Counted from the first letter of the stretch, positions 8,798-17,350 are shown. The stretch: DNA of 64,000 bases from JALCLA01 sp965653565 (GCA_965653565.1 CBFHAI010000008.1:54315-118314), one strand, 5' to 3'. Translations and numbers: made by a program. Notes: a model not told the origin generated them from the letters alone.

Positions 8798-10612
8798 ATG
8801 ACCGCATTGCGCGCCCTGCCCGCCTTGGTTTCTCTCGCTTTGCTCGGTGCCGCTTCGAATGCCGGCGCGCAGAGCACGACCCTGGCGCGACAGACGTGGC
8901 TCGAGTTCACCGGCCTCGTGCCGGCGCCCGTCTACGACTGGGAAAACTCGGCGTTCGAACGTCGCCGTCCGGGGCATCCGGCGCCCGAGCGTCCGGTCGA
9001 TGTGATCATCAATCCGGGCGCGGTCAATCCCGCGCCGGTGGATCAGGTCGGCGAGATTCTTCCGCTGCCCGATCGCTGGCGCATCATGGAAGCTCTCGGC
9101 TTCAAGCATCCGTGGTACGACCCGTACAACCAGAATGTCTGGAAAGGCGACTTGCCGATGTTCGGCGACGACGTTTTCCTGAGCCTGGTCGGCGTGTCGG
9201 ACACCATCCTCGAACCGCGCAGCATTCCGACGCCGGTGGGCCCGCAATCGAGCGAAAATCCCGGCGCCAACGATATTTATTCGGGCATCGATCAGACCAT
9301 CCTGGCGCAGACCTTTCTCGCCGGCATCATCCTGTTCAAGGGCGAAACCGCCTTCAAGCCGCCGGTCTACGAATTCCGCCTGACCCTCGCGGGCCAATAC
9401 AACCGCGTCGATGTCGACGATGTGCGCGCGCTGCAGATCGATCCGCGCCTGGGCACCACGCGCGACGACGGCTTCATCGCGATCCAGGAATTGTTCTACG
9501 ACTACCACATCCGCGATGTGTCGACGCGCTACGACTTCGATTCGGTGCGCGTCGGCATCCAGCCGTTTTCCACCGATTTCCGCGGCTTCCTGTTCCAGGA
9601 TCTGCAGATGGGCGTGCGCTTGTTCGGCAACCGCGACAACAACTTCTGGCAATACAACTTGGCCTGGTTCCGCCGCGTCGAAAAAGACACGAATTCGGGC
9701 TTGAACGACGTCGGCGAAGGCCTGCGCGACGACGATATCTTCATCGCCAACCTGTATCGGCAGGACTGGCCGTTCGTCGGTTTCGTGTCGCAGGGCACGA
9801 TCGTGCACAACCGCAATCGCGAAGACGAGATTTTCTTCGACGAGAACGGCTTCATCGCGCGGCCTTCGAGCCTCGGCGGCGAACGACTGCGAACTTATGA
9901 CGTCACCTATCTTGGCTACAACGGCGATGGCCGCATCGGCAAATACAATCTGACGACGTCGTTCTACTACGCCACCGGCGAAAACAACCCCGGCACCTTC
10001 GTCGATCACGAGACCGATATCGAAGCCGCTTTCTTCGCCGCCGAGGCCTCGCGCGATTTCGACTGGATTCGCGCTCGACTGTCGGTGGCTTACAGCTCAG
10101 GCGACGACAACGCCTTCGATGAAGAATCCAACGGTTTCGATGCGATTTTCGAAAACCCGGTTTTCGCCGGTGCCGACACCAGCTACTGGATTCGCCAGAA
10201 CATCCCGTTGATCGGCGGCGGCGGTGTCGCGCTGTCGGGCCGCAATTCGCTGATCCCGAGCCTGCGTTCGTCGCGCGAACTGGGCCAGAGCAACTTCGAC
10301 AATCCGGGCCTGCGCCTGGTCGGCATCGGTGCCGATCTCGATCTCACGCCGCAGTCGCGCATTTCGTTCAACTTGAACCAACTGTGGTTCGATGAAACCG
10401 AGATTCTCGAAGTCGCGCGCAACCAGGGCGATATCGATCGCGAGATCGGCCAGGACGTGTCGGCGGCCTATATCTGGCGTCCGTTCCAGACCCAGAACGT
10501 GGTGCTGCGCCTGTCGGCGGCGGCCTTGATTCCCGGCAAGGGTCTGGAAACGTTGTACGGCGGCGACGACACGTACTACACGGTGCTCGGCAACTTCATC
10601 CTGAATTTCTGA
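8798..10612 (+). CDS. Outer-membrane beta-barrel protein of the decaheme cytochrome operon
   Basis: 604 residues with a signal peptide (MTALRALPALVSLALLGAAS, cleavage near NAGAQ). The mature chain is rich in alternating amphipathic strands with aromatic girdles, for example YEFRLTLAGQYNRVDV, VRLFGNRDNNFWQYNLAWF and RISFNLNQLWF, and ends NFILNF with the terminal Phe recognised by the Bam machinery. An N-terminal non-barrel stretch of about 150 residues contains several Trp and Pro. I do not recognise a named family; it resembles large porins of the DUF1302 type. It lies one base after the lipoprotein gene and 64 bases before the cytochrome gene. A porin sheath for the cytochrome, as in Mtr-type conduits, is possible but unproven. 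Confidence 0.7.
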   Translation: MTALRALPALVSLALLGAASNAGAQSTTLARQTWLEFTGLVPAPVYDWENSAFERRRPGHPAPERPVDVIINPGAVNPAPVDQVGEILPLPDRWRIMEALGFKHPWYDPYNQNVWKGDLPMFGDDVFLSLVGVSDTILEPRSIPTPVGPQSSENPGANDIYSGIDQTILAQTFLAGIILFKGETAFKPPVYEFRLTLAGQYNRVDVDDVRALQIDPRLGTTRDDGFIAIQELFYDYHIRDVSTRYDFDSVRVGIQPFSTDFRGFLFQDLQMGVRLFGNRDNNFWQYNLAWFRRVEKDTNSGLNDVGEGLRDDDIFIANLYRQDWPFVGFVSQGTIVHNRNREDEIFFDENGFIARPSSLGGERLRTYDVTYLGYNGDGRIGKYNLTTSFYYATGENNPGTFVDHETDIEAAFFAAEASRDFDWIRARLSVAYSSGDDNAFDEESNGFDAIFENPVFAGADTSYWIRQNIPLIGGGGVALSGRNSLIPSLRSSRELGQSNFDNPGLRLVGIGADLDLTPQSRISFNLNQLWFDETEILEVARNQGDIDREIGQDVSAAYIWRPFQTQNVVLRLSAAALIPGKGLETLYGGDDTYYTVLGNFILNF

Positions 10613-10617
10613 CGCGC

Positions 10618-10639
10618 CGCGCGGTTCGCAAACCGCGCG
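10618..10639. other. Perfect hairpin between porin and cytochrome genes
   Basis: CGCGCGGTT at 10618-10626, loop CGCA, AACCGCGCG at 10631-10639: a perfect 9-base-pair GC-rich stem six bases after the porin stop. No T-run follows, so it more likely acts as an mRNA-processing or stabilising element, or a weak terminator, than as a strong terminator. Confidence 0.5.
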
Positions 10640-10676
10640 CGAAGCGACACGAATGCAACACGAATCGGGGCAGCAA

Positions 10677-13600
10677 ATGCGCTACGCCATCGCCAAGCGA
10701 CTCGCCACCTGCCTGGGCCTGGTGCTGTTCTTCGCGCCATTGCCGGCACTCGCCGAGGAAGCCGAGGCCGTCGAACGCGACTACGTTACGGCGCCGAACG
10801 CGCCGTCGTTCCAGACCACCGAAATGGCCGACGCCAAGAGTGCCGGCTGCATTTCCTGCCACAGCGCCAGCGACCAGAAGACCATGCACCGCACCCCGGC
10901 GGTGATCCTCGGTTGCGTCGATTGCCACGGTGGCAATCCGCGCGTCGCGGCGCCGGCCGGCGAAGCCTATCGCGCGCAAACGCCCGGCGCCGACGACGCG
11001 CACGAAGACGAACACGGCGAACATGGCGCCGCACCGAAACACGGCTGGAGTTCGCAATACCAGGCCGCGATGGACGCGGCGCATGTGTTGCCGCGCTATC
11101 CGGGCAACTGGCACGGCAGTGCGAACCCGGCGAGCTCCTACGCCAGCCTCAACAAGGAATCGCCGGAGTTCATCCGCTTCGTGAATCCGGGCGACCTGCG
11201 CATCGCGCGCGAATCCTGCGGCGCCTGCCATCTGCCGATCATCCAGGCCAGCGAACGCAGCATCATGGCGACCAGCGCGATGCTGATGGGCGGCGCCTCG
11301 TACAACAACGGCATCCTGCCCTACAAGCGCTACATCATCGGCGAATCCTACGATCGCAACAGCGTGGCCGGCAGTATTTCGTCACTGGGTGAAGTCACGC
11401 CGGAGATGGAAAAGCGCGGCGTGCTGAAAACCCTGTATCCGCTGCCGGCATGGGAATCGGTACCGCCGGCCGACATTTTCCGCGTGTTCGAACGCGGCGG
11501 CCGCAACATCCAGAGTTCCTTCGCGGAAGTCGGTTTGCCCAATTCCGTCGGGCAGATCCAGCGGCTTGAAGAACCCGGCCGTCCCGATATCAAACAATCC
11601 AGCCGCGGCGCCGGCACCGGCCTGCGCATCGCGGTGCCGGTGATCAACATCACCAAGACGCGCTTGAACGATCCGCACCTGTGGTTCCTCGGCACCAACG
11701 ACAACCCCGGCGATTTCCGTTCGTCCGGCTGCAGCGCGTGCCACGTCGTCTACGCCAACGATCGCGATCCGCGCCATTCGGCCGGCTACGCGCAGTTCGG
11801 CAATTTCGGCGCATCGCAGCAGATTGATCCCACCATCCCGAAAGGCCAGAAAGGCCACCCGATCAAGCACGAATTCACCCGGCAGATTCCCACCTCGCAA
11901 TGCATGATCTGCCACATGCATCAGCCCAACATGTTCATCAACACGATGTTGGGTTACATCATGTGGGACTACGAATCCGACGCGCCGTCGATGTGGCCGA
12001 AGCAACAGCGCTATCCGTCGAACGACGAGATGCGCGAGATCCTCGATCGCAATCCGGAAGAAGCGGCGATCCGCGGCAAATGGGGCGACTTGAGTTTCCT
12101 CAAGGACGTGTCGCTGCTCAATCCGACGTTGAAGGACACGCAGTTCGCCGACTATCACGGCCACGGCTGGAATTTCCGCGCCATCTTCAAGCGCGATCGC
12201 AAAGGCAATCTGCTCGATGCCGAAGGCGCGCCGGTGGCCGCCGACGATCCGAAGAAATTCGAGAAGGCCGTGCACATGTCGAGCGTGCACGTCGATGTCG
12301 GCATGCAATGCGTCGACTGCCATTTCAGCCAGGACGCGCACGGCAATGGGCATGTCGTCGGCGAGGTGATGGCCGGTGTCGAGATCCAGTGCCAGGATTG
12401 CCACGGCACCGCCGATGCCTATCCGAAACTTCGCACCACGGGTCCGGCGGCGTCGGAGACCGGCAAGAATCTCGCGCTGATCCGAAATCCTGACGGCAAG
12501 AAGCGTTTCGAGTGGATCGGCGATGAATTGATCCAGCGCTCGGCCGTGACACCGGGCCTGGAGTGGAAAATCTCGCTGGTGAAGGACACGGCCACGCCGG
12601 GTTCGCCGGCCTACAACGCGAAAGCCACGCGCGCGCACACCATATCGAACAAGACCGACACGCTCGAGTTCGGCACCGACGTCGCAATGGCCGATCGCGC
12701 GCACGGCGACGACAAGATGCTCTGCTACACCTGCCACACCTCGTGGACGACGAGCTGTGGCGGCTGCCATCTGCCCATCCAGGCCAACTGGAAAACCAAG
12801 AAGAATCACTACGAAGGCAACGACACGCGCAACTACGCCACCTACAACCCGCAGGTGACGCGCGACGATATGTTCCAGTTGGGCATCCACGGCGAGATCA
12901 AGGGCAACAAGATCGCACCGGTGCGTTCGAGTTCGGCGCTGATCCTCTCTTCCACCAACGTCAATCGCGAACGCATCTACATCCAGCAGCCGCCGGTGGC
13001 CGCGTCGGGCTTCAGTTCGCAGGCCTTCGCGCCGCACTATCCGCACACCGAGCGCCGCACCGAAACCAAGACCTGCACCGATTGCCATCTGTCGAAGCAG
13101 AACGACAACAACGCGATCATGGCGCAGTTGTTGTTGCAGGGAACCCGGTTCGTCGACTTCGTCGGCTTCAATGCCTGGGTCGGCACCGAAGGCGACGTCA
13201 ACGCGGTGCGCGTCACCGAATGGGACGAACCGCAGGCGGTTATCGGCTCGTACCTGCACCAGTACGCCTATCCGGACTGGTTCGCGAGTCACGAGAAGAA
13301 CGATCGCAAGCTGCGGGAAGCCTACGATCACAAATCCGGCGCCGCCAACTGCCTGCAATTGCGCGGCGAATATCTGTATGTCGCCGAAGGCTCGAAAGGC
13401 ATGCGCGTGTACGACGCGGCCTCGGTGGCGAACAAGGGCGTGTCGCAGCGGATCATCACCGGCCCGACGTCGGCACTCGGCCAACGCACGCATATCAAAT
13501 CGACGAACGCGACCTGCGTCGTACTGCCGACCACGCAGCCGATCCATCCGGACCGCAACCAGGGCGACCTGATGCGCAAGGTGAATCAGGAGCAGCCGTT

Positions 13601-14567
13601 CCATCCGCTGTACAACTACGCCTACGTCACCGATGCCAGCGAGGGCCTGATCCTCACCGACGTCAACACCTTGTCCGACGGCGAACCGCGCAACAATTTC
13701 CTCGAGCGCGCGCTCACCTGGAACGAAGGCGGCGTGTTGAACGGCGCGCGCCATCTGGCGATTTCCGGCACCTGGTTCTACGTTGCGGCCGACGCGGGCC
13801 TCGTCGTGCTCGATATGAACGACCCGCTCAAGCCGCGCCACGTCACCACGCTCGCCCTGCCCGACGTGCGCGCCAGCCAGCGCCAGTTCCGCTATCTGTT
13901 CGTCACCACGCGCGACGGATTGCAGACGGTGGATGTCACCGATCCGGAAAATCCGCGCGTCGTCGAAGGTGCGCTGGTACCGCTGCAGCAGGCGCAGAAG
14001 TTGCATCTGGCACGCACGTTCGCGTACGTGGCAAACGGTGCGGACGGTATCGCGATCGTCGACATCACCAAGCCGGAAACGCCGACGCTTTATCAGAGCT
14101 TCGATGCCGACGGGCAGATCGTCGATGCGCGCGATGTGGTCATCGGTGCGACGAACGCCTCGCTGTTTGCGTATGTTGCCGATGGCGACGGCGGGCTCAA
14201 GGTCGTCCAGTTGTTCTCGCCCGAGACGCAGCCGAACTTCTACGGCTTCAGTCCCGATGTGAAGCCGCACCTGATCGCGCACTATCCGACGAAACACGCC
14301 GCGCTATCGATTTCGCGCGGACTCGAACGCGATCGCGCCGTCGACGAAACCGGCCATCAGATCGCCGTGCTCGGCCGCATCGGCTCGCGCCCGTTCACGC
14401 TCGAGGAAATGCAGAAGCTTTATCTCGATGCGAACGGCAAACCGTGGTTCGTGTCGGATGAAGTCGAAGGACCGCGCGGCATTGCCACCGAACCTGTCGA
14501 CTGGAAACCCAATCGCACCTGGGATCAGCAGCAACCTGCCGGCGCCGACAATCCGCCGCATCCTTAG
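10677..14567 (+). CDS. Decaheme c-type cytochrome with C-terminal LVIVD beta-propeller
   Basis: 1296 residues from the ATG at 10677, which has GGGG six bases upstream and begins a good signal peptide; an ATG at 10653 is an alternative. Ten CXXCH haem-attachment motifs lie near residues 58, 80, 181, 352, 409, 545, 572, 683, 694 and 800. Several are followed by HLPI or HGG, as in bacterial multihaem electron carriers. From about residue 890 to 1200 there are six blade-like repeats of the LVIVD type, for example YLYVAEGSKGMRVYD, WFYVAADAGLVVLDM, YLFVTTRDGLQTVDVTDP and FAYVANGADGIAIVDI. The protein must be exported and matured by the Ccm system. Position after a lipoprotein and a porin suggests periplasmic or surface electron transfer. 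The partner substrate is unknown. Confidence 0.9.
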   Translation: MRYAIAKRLATCLGLVLFFAPLPALAEEAEAVERDYVTAPNAPSFQTTEMADAKSAGCISCHSASDQKTMHRTPAVILGCVDCHGGNPRVAAPAGEAYRAQTPGADDAHEDEHGEHGAAPKHGWSSQYQAAMDAAHVLPRYPGNWHGSANPASSYASLNKESPEFIRFVNPGDLRIARESCGACHLPIIQASERSIMATSAMLMGGASYNNGILPYKRYIIGESYDRNSVAGSISSLGEVTPEMEKRGVLKTLYPLPAWESVPPADIFRVFERGGRNIQSSFAEVGLPNSVGQIQRLEEPGRPDIKQSSRGAGTGLRIAVPVINITKTRLNDPHLWFLGTNDNPGDFRSSGCSACHVVYANDRDPRHSAGYAQFGNFGASQQIDPTIPKGQKGHPIKHEFTRQIPTSQCMICHMHQPNMFINTMLGYIMWDYESDAPSMWPKQQRYPSNDEMREILDRNPEEAAIRGKWGDLSFLKDVSLLNPTLKDTQFADYHGHGWNFRAIFKRDRKGNLLDAEGAPVAADDPKKFEKAVHMSSVHVDVGMQCVDCHFSQDAHGNGHVVGEVMAGVEIQCQDCHGTADAYPKLRTTGPAASETGKNLALIRNPDGKKRFEWIGDELIQRSAVTPGLEWKISLVKDTATPGSPAYNAKATRAHTISNKTDTLEFGTDVAMADRAHGDDKMLCYTCHTSWTTSCGGCHLPIQANWKTKKNHYEGNDTRNYATYNPQVTRDDMFQLGIHGEIKGNKIAPVRSSSALILSSTNVNRERIYIQQPPVAASGFSSQAFAPHYPHTERRTETKTCTDCHLSKQNDNNAIMAQLLLQGTRFVDFVGFNAWVGTEGDVNAVRVTEWDEPQAVIGSYLHQYAYPDWFASHEKNDRKLREAYDHKSGAANCLQLRGEYLYVAEGSKGMRVYDAASVANKGVSQRIITGPTSALGQRTHIKSTNATCVVLPTTQPIHPDRNQGDLMRKVNQEQPFHPLYNYAYVTDASEGLILTDVNTLSDGEPRNNFLERALTWNEGGVLNGARHLAISGTWFYVAADAGLVVLDMNDPLKPRHVTTLALPDVRASQRQFRYLFVTTRDGLQTVDVTDPENPRVVEGALVPLQQAQKLHLARTFAYVANGADGIAIVDITKPETPTLYQSFDADGQIVDARDVVIGATNASLFAYVADGDGGLKVVQLFSPETQPNFYGFSPDVKPHLIAHYPTKHAALSISRGLERDRAVDETGHQIAVLGRIGSRPFTLEEMQKLYLDANGKPWFVSDEVEGPRGIATEPVDWKPNRTWDQQQPAGADNPPHP

Positions 14568-14629
14568 CGTTGCAGCCTCGTGTGGGGCAGCACTGTGTGT
14601 CCGGCTGAGCCTGGCTGGGTTCCTGTGGC

Positions 14630-14836
14630 CAAGGAAAAAAGCGGGACGCGAAGGACGCAAAGGAAAGAGAAGGGACGCGAAGAAAAGCGGTGAATTTCTC
14701 GCTGCGCGTCCGAAACGTCGCGCAGACTGGCTGGTTAGACGTCTGCTTTTCTTTTTTTCTCTATCGCTCCTGCTTCCTTCGCGTCCTTTCTCTTGTCTCT
14801 GCGTCCTCTGCGTCCCGCTCTTCTCTTTATCCCGTC
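14630..14836. repeat. MITE-like imperfect inverted repeat, copy 1
   Basis: The left half is purine-rich (GCGGGACGCGAAGGACGC, then AAAGGAAAGAGAAGGGACGC) and the right half is its pyrimidine-rich complement (CGCGTCCTTTCTCTTG, then CTGCGTCCTCTGCGTCCCGC), with a less paired centre of about 50 bases. The same architecture occurs at 36838. It fills most of the gene-free stretch 14568-14880. I see no coding potential in it, although frames stay open by chance. Confidence 0.65.
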
Positions 14837-14880
14837 CACCGACAGCCGAACCACAACGCTTTCCCGTCATCTTACTTGCA

Positions 14881-14906
14881 GGAATGTTCCTAAATAGGTA
14901 CATTCC
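14881..14906. promoter_or_regulatory. 26-base near-perfect palindrome before the toxin remnant
   Basis: GGAATGTTCCTA at 14881-14892 mirrors TAGGTACATTCC at 14895-14906 with a single mismatch and a two-base centre. It sits right where the HigB-like fragment begins and about 80 bases before the antitoxin ATG. Antitoxins of this class usually repress their own operon through such palindromes, so an operator is the favoured reading (inference). It could equally mark the end of the neighbouring repeat element. Confidence 0.45.
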
Positions 14907-14992
14907 ACGCTTTCATCAAGAAGACCGATCGCATCGCCGCCGCCGACATCGAACTGGCGCGGCGCCGCTGCAAGGAGTTGCATCATGGTTGA
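14894..14992 (+). pseudogene. C-terminal fragment of a HigB/RelE-like (phage Gp49-type) toxin
   Basis: The frame ending at 14992 reads HAFIKKTDRIAAADIELARR followed by RCKELHHG and stop. This matches the conserved tail of HigB-type toxins, whose usual wording is close to FxKKTxKTPxxxIxxAxxR. The catalytic N-terminal two thirds are absent: an in-frame TAA stands at 14891, and upstream lies the repeat element. The fragment overlaps the antitoxin ATG by 8 bases, the spacing of an intact toxin-antitoxin pair. The gene is therefore read as broken, keeping only its junction with the antitoxin. A functional micro-protein is unlikely. Confidence 0.65.
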
Positions 14993-15278
14993 TCGCAATC
15001 GACACCTGGGTTCGGAGTTCGACACCTTCCTCGCCGAAGTCGGCGAGCTCGAAGAGGCCACGGCCGTGGCGCTCAAGCGCGCCATCGCCTTCCAGATTTC
15101 GATGGCGATGAAGGATCGCGGGCTCACCAAGAAGGCGATGGCGGAAAAGATGCAGACCAGCCGCTCGCATCTTGATCGCCTGCTCGACGAGCACGACACC
15201 GGCCTCACGCTCGAAACGCTCAGCCGCGCGGCGCGCGTGCTCGGTTACCAGGTGCGGATCGAGCTCACCGCGCGCTGA
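14985..15278 (+). CDS. HigA-type XRE-family antitoxin, orphaned
   Basis: 97 residues. The central part (about 35-85) is a Cro/C1-type helix-turn-helix: AIAFQISMAMKDRGLTKKAM, AEKMQTSRSHLDRLL, then LTLETLSRAARVLGYQVRIE. This length and arrangement match antitoxins paired with Gp49/HigB toxins, which bind their own promoter and neutralise an mRNA-cleaving toxin. Here the partner survives only as a C-terminal fragment, so the protein may persist as a stand-alone repressor. The ATG at 14985 overlaps the toxin remnant, as in intact operons, and GGAG lies about 10 bases upstream within the remnant. Confidence 0.8.
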   Translation: MVDRNRHLGSEFDTFLAEVGELEEATAVALKRAIAFQISMAMKDRGLTKKAMAEKMQTSRSHLDRLLDEHDTGLTLETLSRAARVLGYQVRIELTAR

Positions 15279-15331
15279 TACCGGCTGCGTTCGGAGTGCC
15301 GAGCCGCAGCCGGTTCGTCGGCTGCCACCGA

Positions 15332-16966
15332 TTATTTCGACAGCTGTTTTTCGAGCGCCGCCAAGCGCGCTTCGAGCCGCGCATTCTGCGCCCGCAGTTC
15401 GCGCAGCGCTTCCACCATCAGCGCCGTCGTGCCGCGCTCTTCGACGAACAGATAGCCGTCGCTGGTTTCGCCGACCCATTCGGGCATCACTTCCTTCACC
15501 TGTTGCGCGACGAAGCCCGTGTTCGTGCCGGACTTCGCGAGTCCCAGGCCGATCGCCTTCGCGTTGTATTCGAAGGTCACGCCTTCGAGCGCGAGCAGCT
15601 TGTCGAGTGCGCCGGTCAGCGGTTCGACGCGCTTTTTCAGGCGCAGATCCGACAGCGTGCCCCAGTCGCCGCCGCCCATTTTCAGCGCGGTGCCGTCGGG
15701 GAAGAACTGGAAGGATTTCACCGCCGAAAGAATGGTGTCGCCGACGCCCCAGGAGAAACCGAGTGCGGGCAGCGGGCTGGCGCCTTCGGTTTCGCGGTAG
15801 ATGAACCACGACGAAGCGCCATCCTCGCCTTCCTGCAGCACGAATTGCGAACCGTAGGTGCCGACGCCGTTGCTGATCAGGCGCACCTCGGCGTCGGCGT
15901 CTTCGATCAACAATTCGGTGGCGCGATTCGCCGGCACGTCGGTGAGATCGAGCACGGCGCTGCGCATGTGCAGCTTCGCCTGCGGCGCCGCGACGCCGAC
16001 GCCGATGCCGCCGCCCGCGCGCAACAGGAACTGATTCGCGGCGGTCGACGCGAAGTCGGCATCGGTGTTGTCGGCCCACACGAAGGTGCCGTCGTGCACG
16101 GCCTTGGCGCGGCGTCCGGCAGCCAGACTGTGCTGGCCCGAAGCGGTGTTGGAACGGCCGCCCGGAACCGTCGACGCCACCCCGCTGGCCGTGTTGGCAC
16201 CGCCGCCGGCGACGGTCGATCCGGCGCCGCTCGCGACGTTCTGTTGTCCGCCGCCGACCGTTGCGTACGGCGCATCGTCGACGGTGAGCCCGTTGTTGTT
16301 GCCGGCGCGATTGGAGGCGCCGCCCGACACCGTGCCGAAACCATCGGTGACCAGGTTCGGACCGATGTTGCCGAAGTCCGGATTCGCCGCGCTGGCCGCG
16401 CCGCCGCCACCGATCGTGGCGCCAGCCGCGAGGAAGGTGGCGACATTGCTCGCGCTGCCGTAAATCACCGACGGACTCGTGCTGTAGCCGACCATCTGCG
16501 CCACGCGCAGATTGTTGCTGCGCAGCTCCAGCGGCAGCGCATCGAGCGTGCCGAGGAAACTGCCGGCATCGAGCGCGTCGTTACCGTCGGTTCTCCAGCA
16601 CGCCGGCGGCACGATGCCTTTCACCATTTCGCGCGTCGGCAGTTTCTCGAATGCGCCCTGGTCGGCCGCGCGCACTTCGATGTCGGCGAACAATTGTTCG
16701 CGTCCGGCCAGGCTCGGGTCCAGATCGATCGGCAGTTCGAAGCGGCCATCGCTCACCGTCACGGCGGGAAAGTCGATGGTTTCGCCGAGCGCCTTGCTGC
16801 CGGCATCGTCGGCGAACAGGCGCACGCGGAAATCGTAGCGGCCGTGCGCGGGCTGTCCGCCATCGTCGAGTTTGCCGCGGTAAGGCAACTCGGCGGCAGT
16901 CGCGCCGCTCAACGCGGCGAGCAGCGCGAGACCGATCGAACGGGACAGCAGGCCGGACGTGTTCAT
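15332..16966 (-). CDS. Surface protein with Hep_Hag/YadA-like head repeats and C-terminal peptidase S74 chaperone domain
   Basis: 544 residues; the ATG at 16966 has GAGGAA in good position, while an ATG at 16987 overlaps the upstream stop. Signal peptide, then a domain of about 140 residues (ELPYRGKLDDGGQPAHGRYD). Next come glycine/serine repeats of the head type (ATVGGGQQNVASG, STVAGGGANTASG, STVPGGRSNTASG), and a C-terminal S74 intramolecular chaperone domain with the Ser-Lys pair of SDLRLKK (about S439 and K444), then a short coiled coil. S74 domains trimerise and cleave themselves off phage tailspikes and some bacterial surface proteins. No phage genes surround it, so a cell-surface or extracellular role is more likely than a tail fibre. 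It follows the small secreted protein at 16984 by 17 bases. Confidence 0.8.
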   Translation of the reverse strand: MNTSGLLSRSIGLALLAALSGATAAELPYRGKLDDGGQPAHGRYDFRVRLFADDAGSKALGETIDFPAVTVSDGRFELPIDLDPSLAGREQLFADIEVRAADQGAFEKLPTREMVKGIVPPACWRTDGNDALDAGSFLGTLDALPLELRSNNLRVAQMVGYSTSPSVIYGSASNVATFLAAGATIGGGGAASAANPDFGNIGPNLVTDGFGTVSGGASNRAGNNNGLTVDDAPYATVGGGQQNVASGAGSTVAGGGANTASGVASTVPGGRSNTASGQHSLAAGRRAKAVHDGTFVWADNTDADFASTAANQFLLRAGGGIGVGVAAPQAKLHMRSAVLDLTDVPANRATELLIEDADAEVRLISNGVGTYGSQFVLQEGEDGASSWFIYRETEGASPLPALGFSWGVGDTILSAVKSFQFFPDGTALKMGGGDWGTLSDLRLKKRVEPLTGALDKLLALEGVTFEYNAKAIGLGLAKSGTNTGFVAQQVKEVMPEWVGETSDGYLFVEERGTTALMVEALRELRAQNARLEARLAALEKQLSK

Positions 16967-16983
16967 GCGATTCCTCGTGCAGT

Positions 16984-17277
16984 TCATGGCGATTCGAATC
17001 CGTCGTAGAAGATCTGGTTCGGCCCTTCGCAGGCATCGATGCCTTTGGCGAAGCCCGAGGCCGAGGCATTGGAGTGAAGGCGGAATCTGGAGGTGGACGA
17101 GGCCTCGACCGGACGGCGCGCGGGCACCGCATGCAGCGAAAAGCGCGCCGAGTCCGCTTCCGCAGCGGCCGGCCGGTCGGAGGTCAGGCGGAAGCGGGAC
17201 TCCCGCGGCGCCGGCTCGGCGGCCTTCGAAAAAGGCGGAAAAATCAATAAAAACAGCAGGATCGGACCGATGCGCAC
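16984..17277 (-). CDS. Small secreted protein ending in IFYDGFESP
   Basis: 97 residues from a GTG at 17277, chosen because it starts a good signal peptide (VRIGPILLFLLIFPPFSKA). No strong ribosome-binding site is visible, and an ATG at 17454 would add 59 residues without a signal. The mature chain has two similar segments, SRFRLTSD and SRFRLHSN, and ends NQIFYDGFESP at the stop, the motif shared with the beta-helix protein. Its stop overlaps an ATG of the S74 protein, so the two are probably cotranslated. No family is recognised. It may be a mere leader or a partner of the surface protein. Confidence 0.5.
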   Translation of the reverse strand: MRIGPILLFLLIFPPFSKAAEPAPRESRFRLTSDRPAAAEADSARFSLHAVPARRPVEASSTSRFRLHSNASASGFAKGIDACEGPNQIFYDGFESP

Positions 17278-17350
17278 GGCAGAATTCCGAAGGAGGCCTG
17301 CGCTGACATACGCGCTGCACCCGGCCCGGGGATCATTCTTTCGATCGGAA

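Noticed and set aside
11382..14297. Open frame of about 970 codons opposite the decaheme cytochrome
   Set aside because: The plus-strand frame has ten haem motifs and a signal peptide; the opposite frame shows only low-complexity basic sequence.
14568..14880. Small genes in frames running through the repeat after the cytochrome
   Set aside because: The frames follow the purine/pyrimidine bias of the repeat arms and have no ribosome-binding sites or homology.
15332..16966. Phage tail fibre or prophage remnant, suggested by the S74 domain
   Set aside because: No integrase, capsid, terminase or other phage gene lies nearby, and the protein has a signal peptide.
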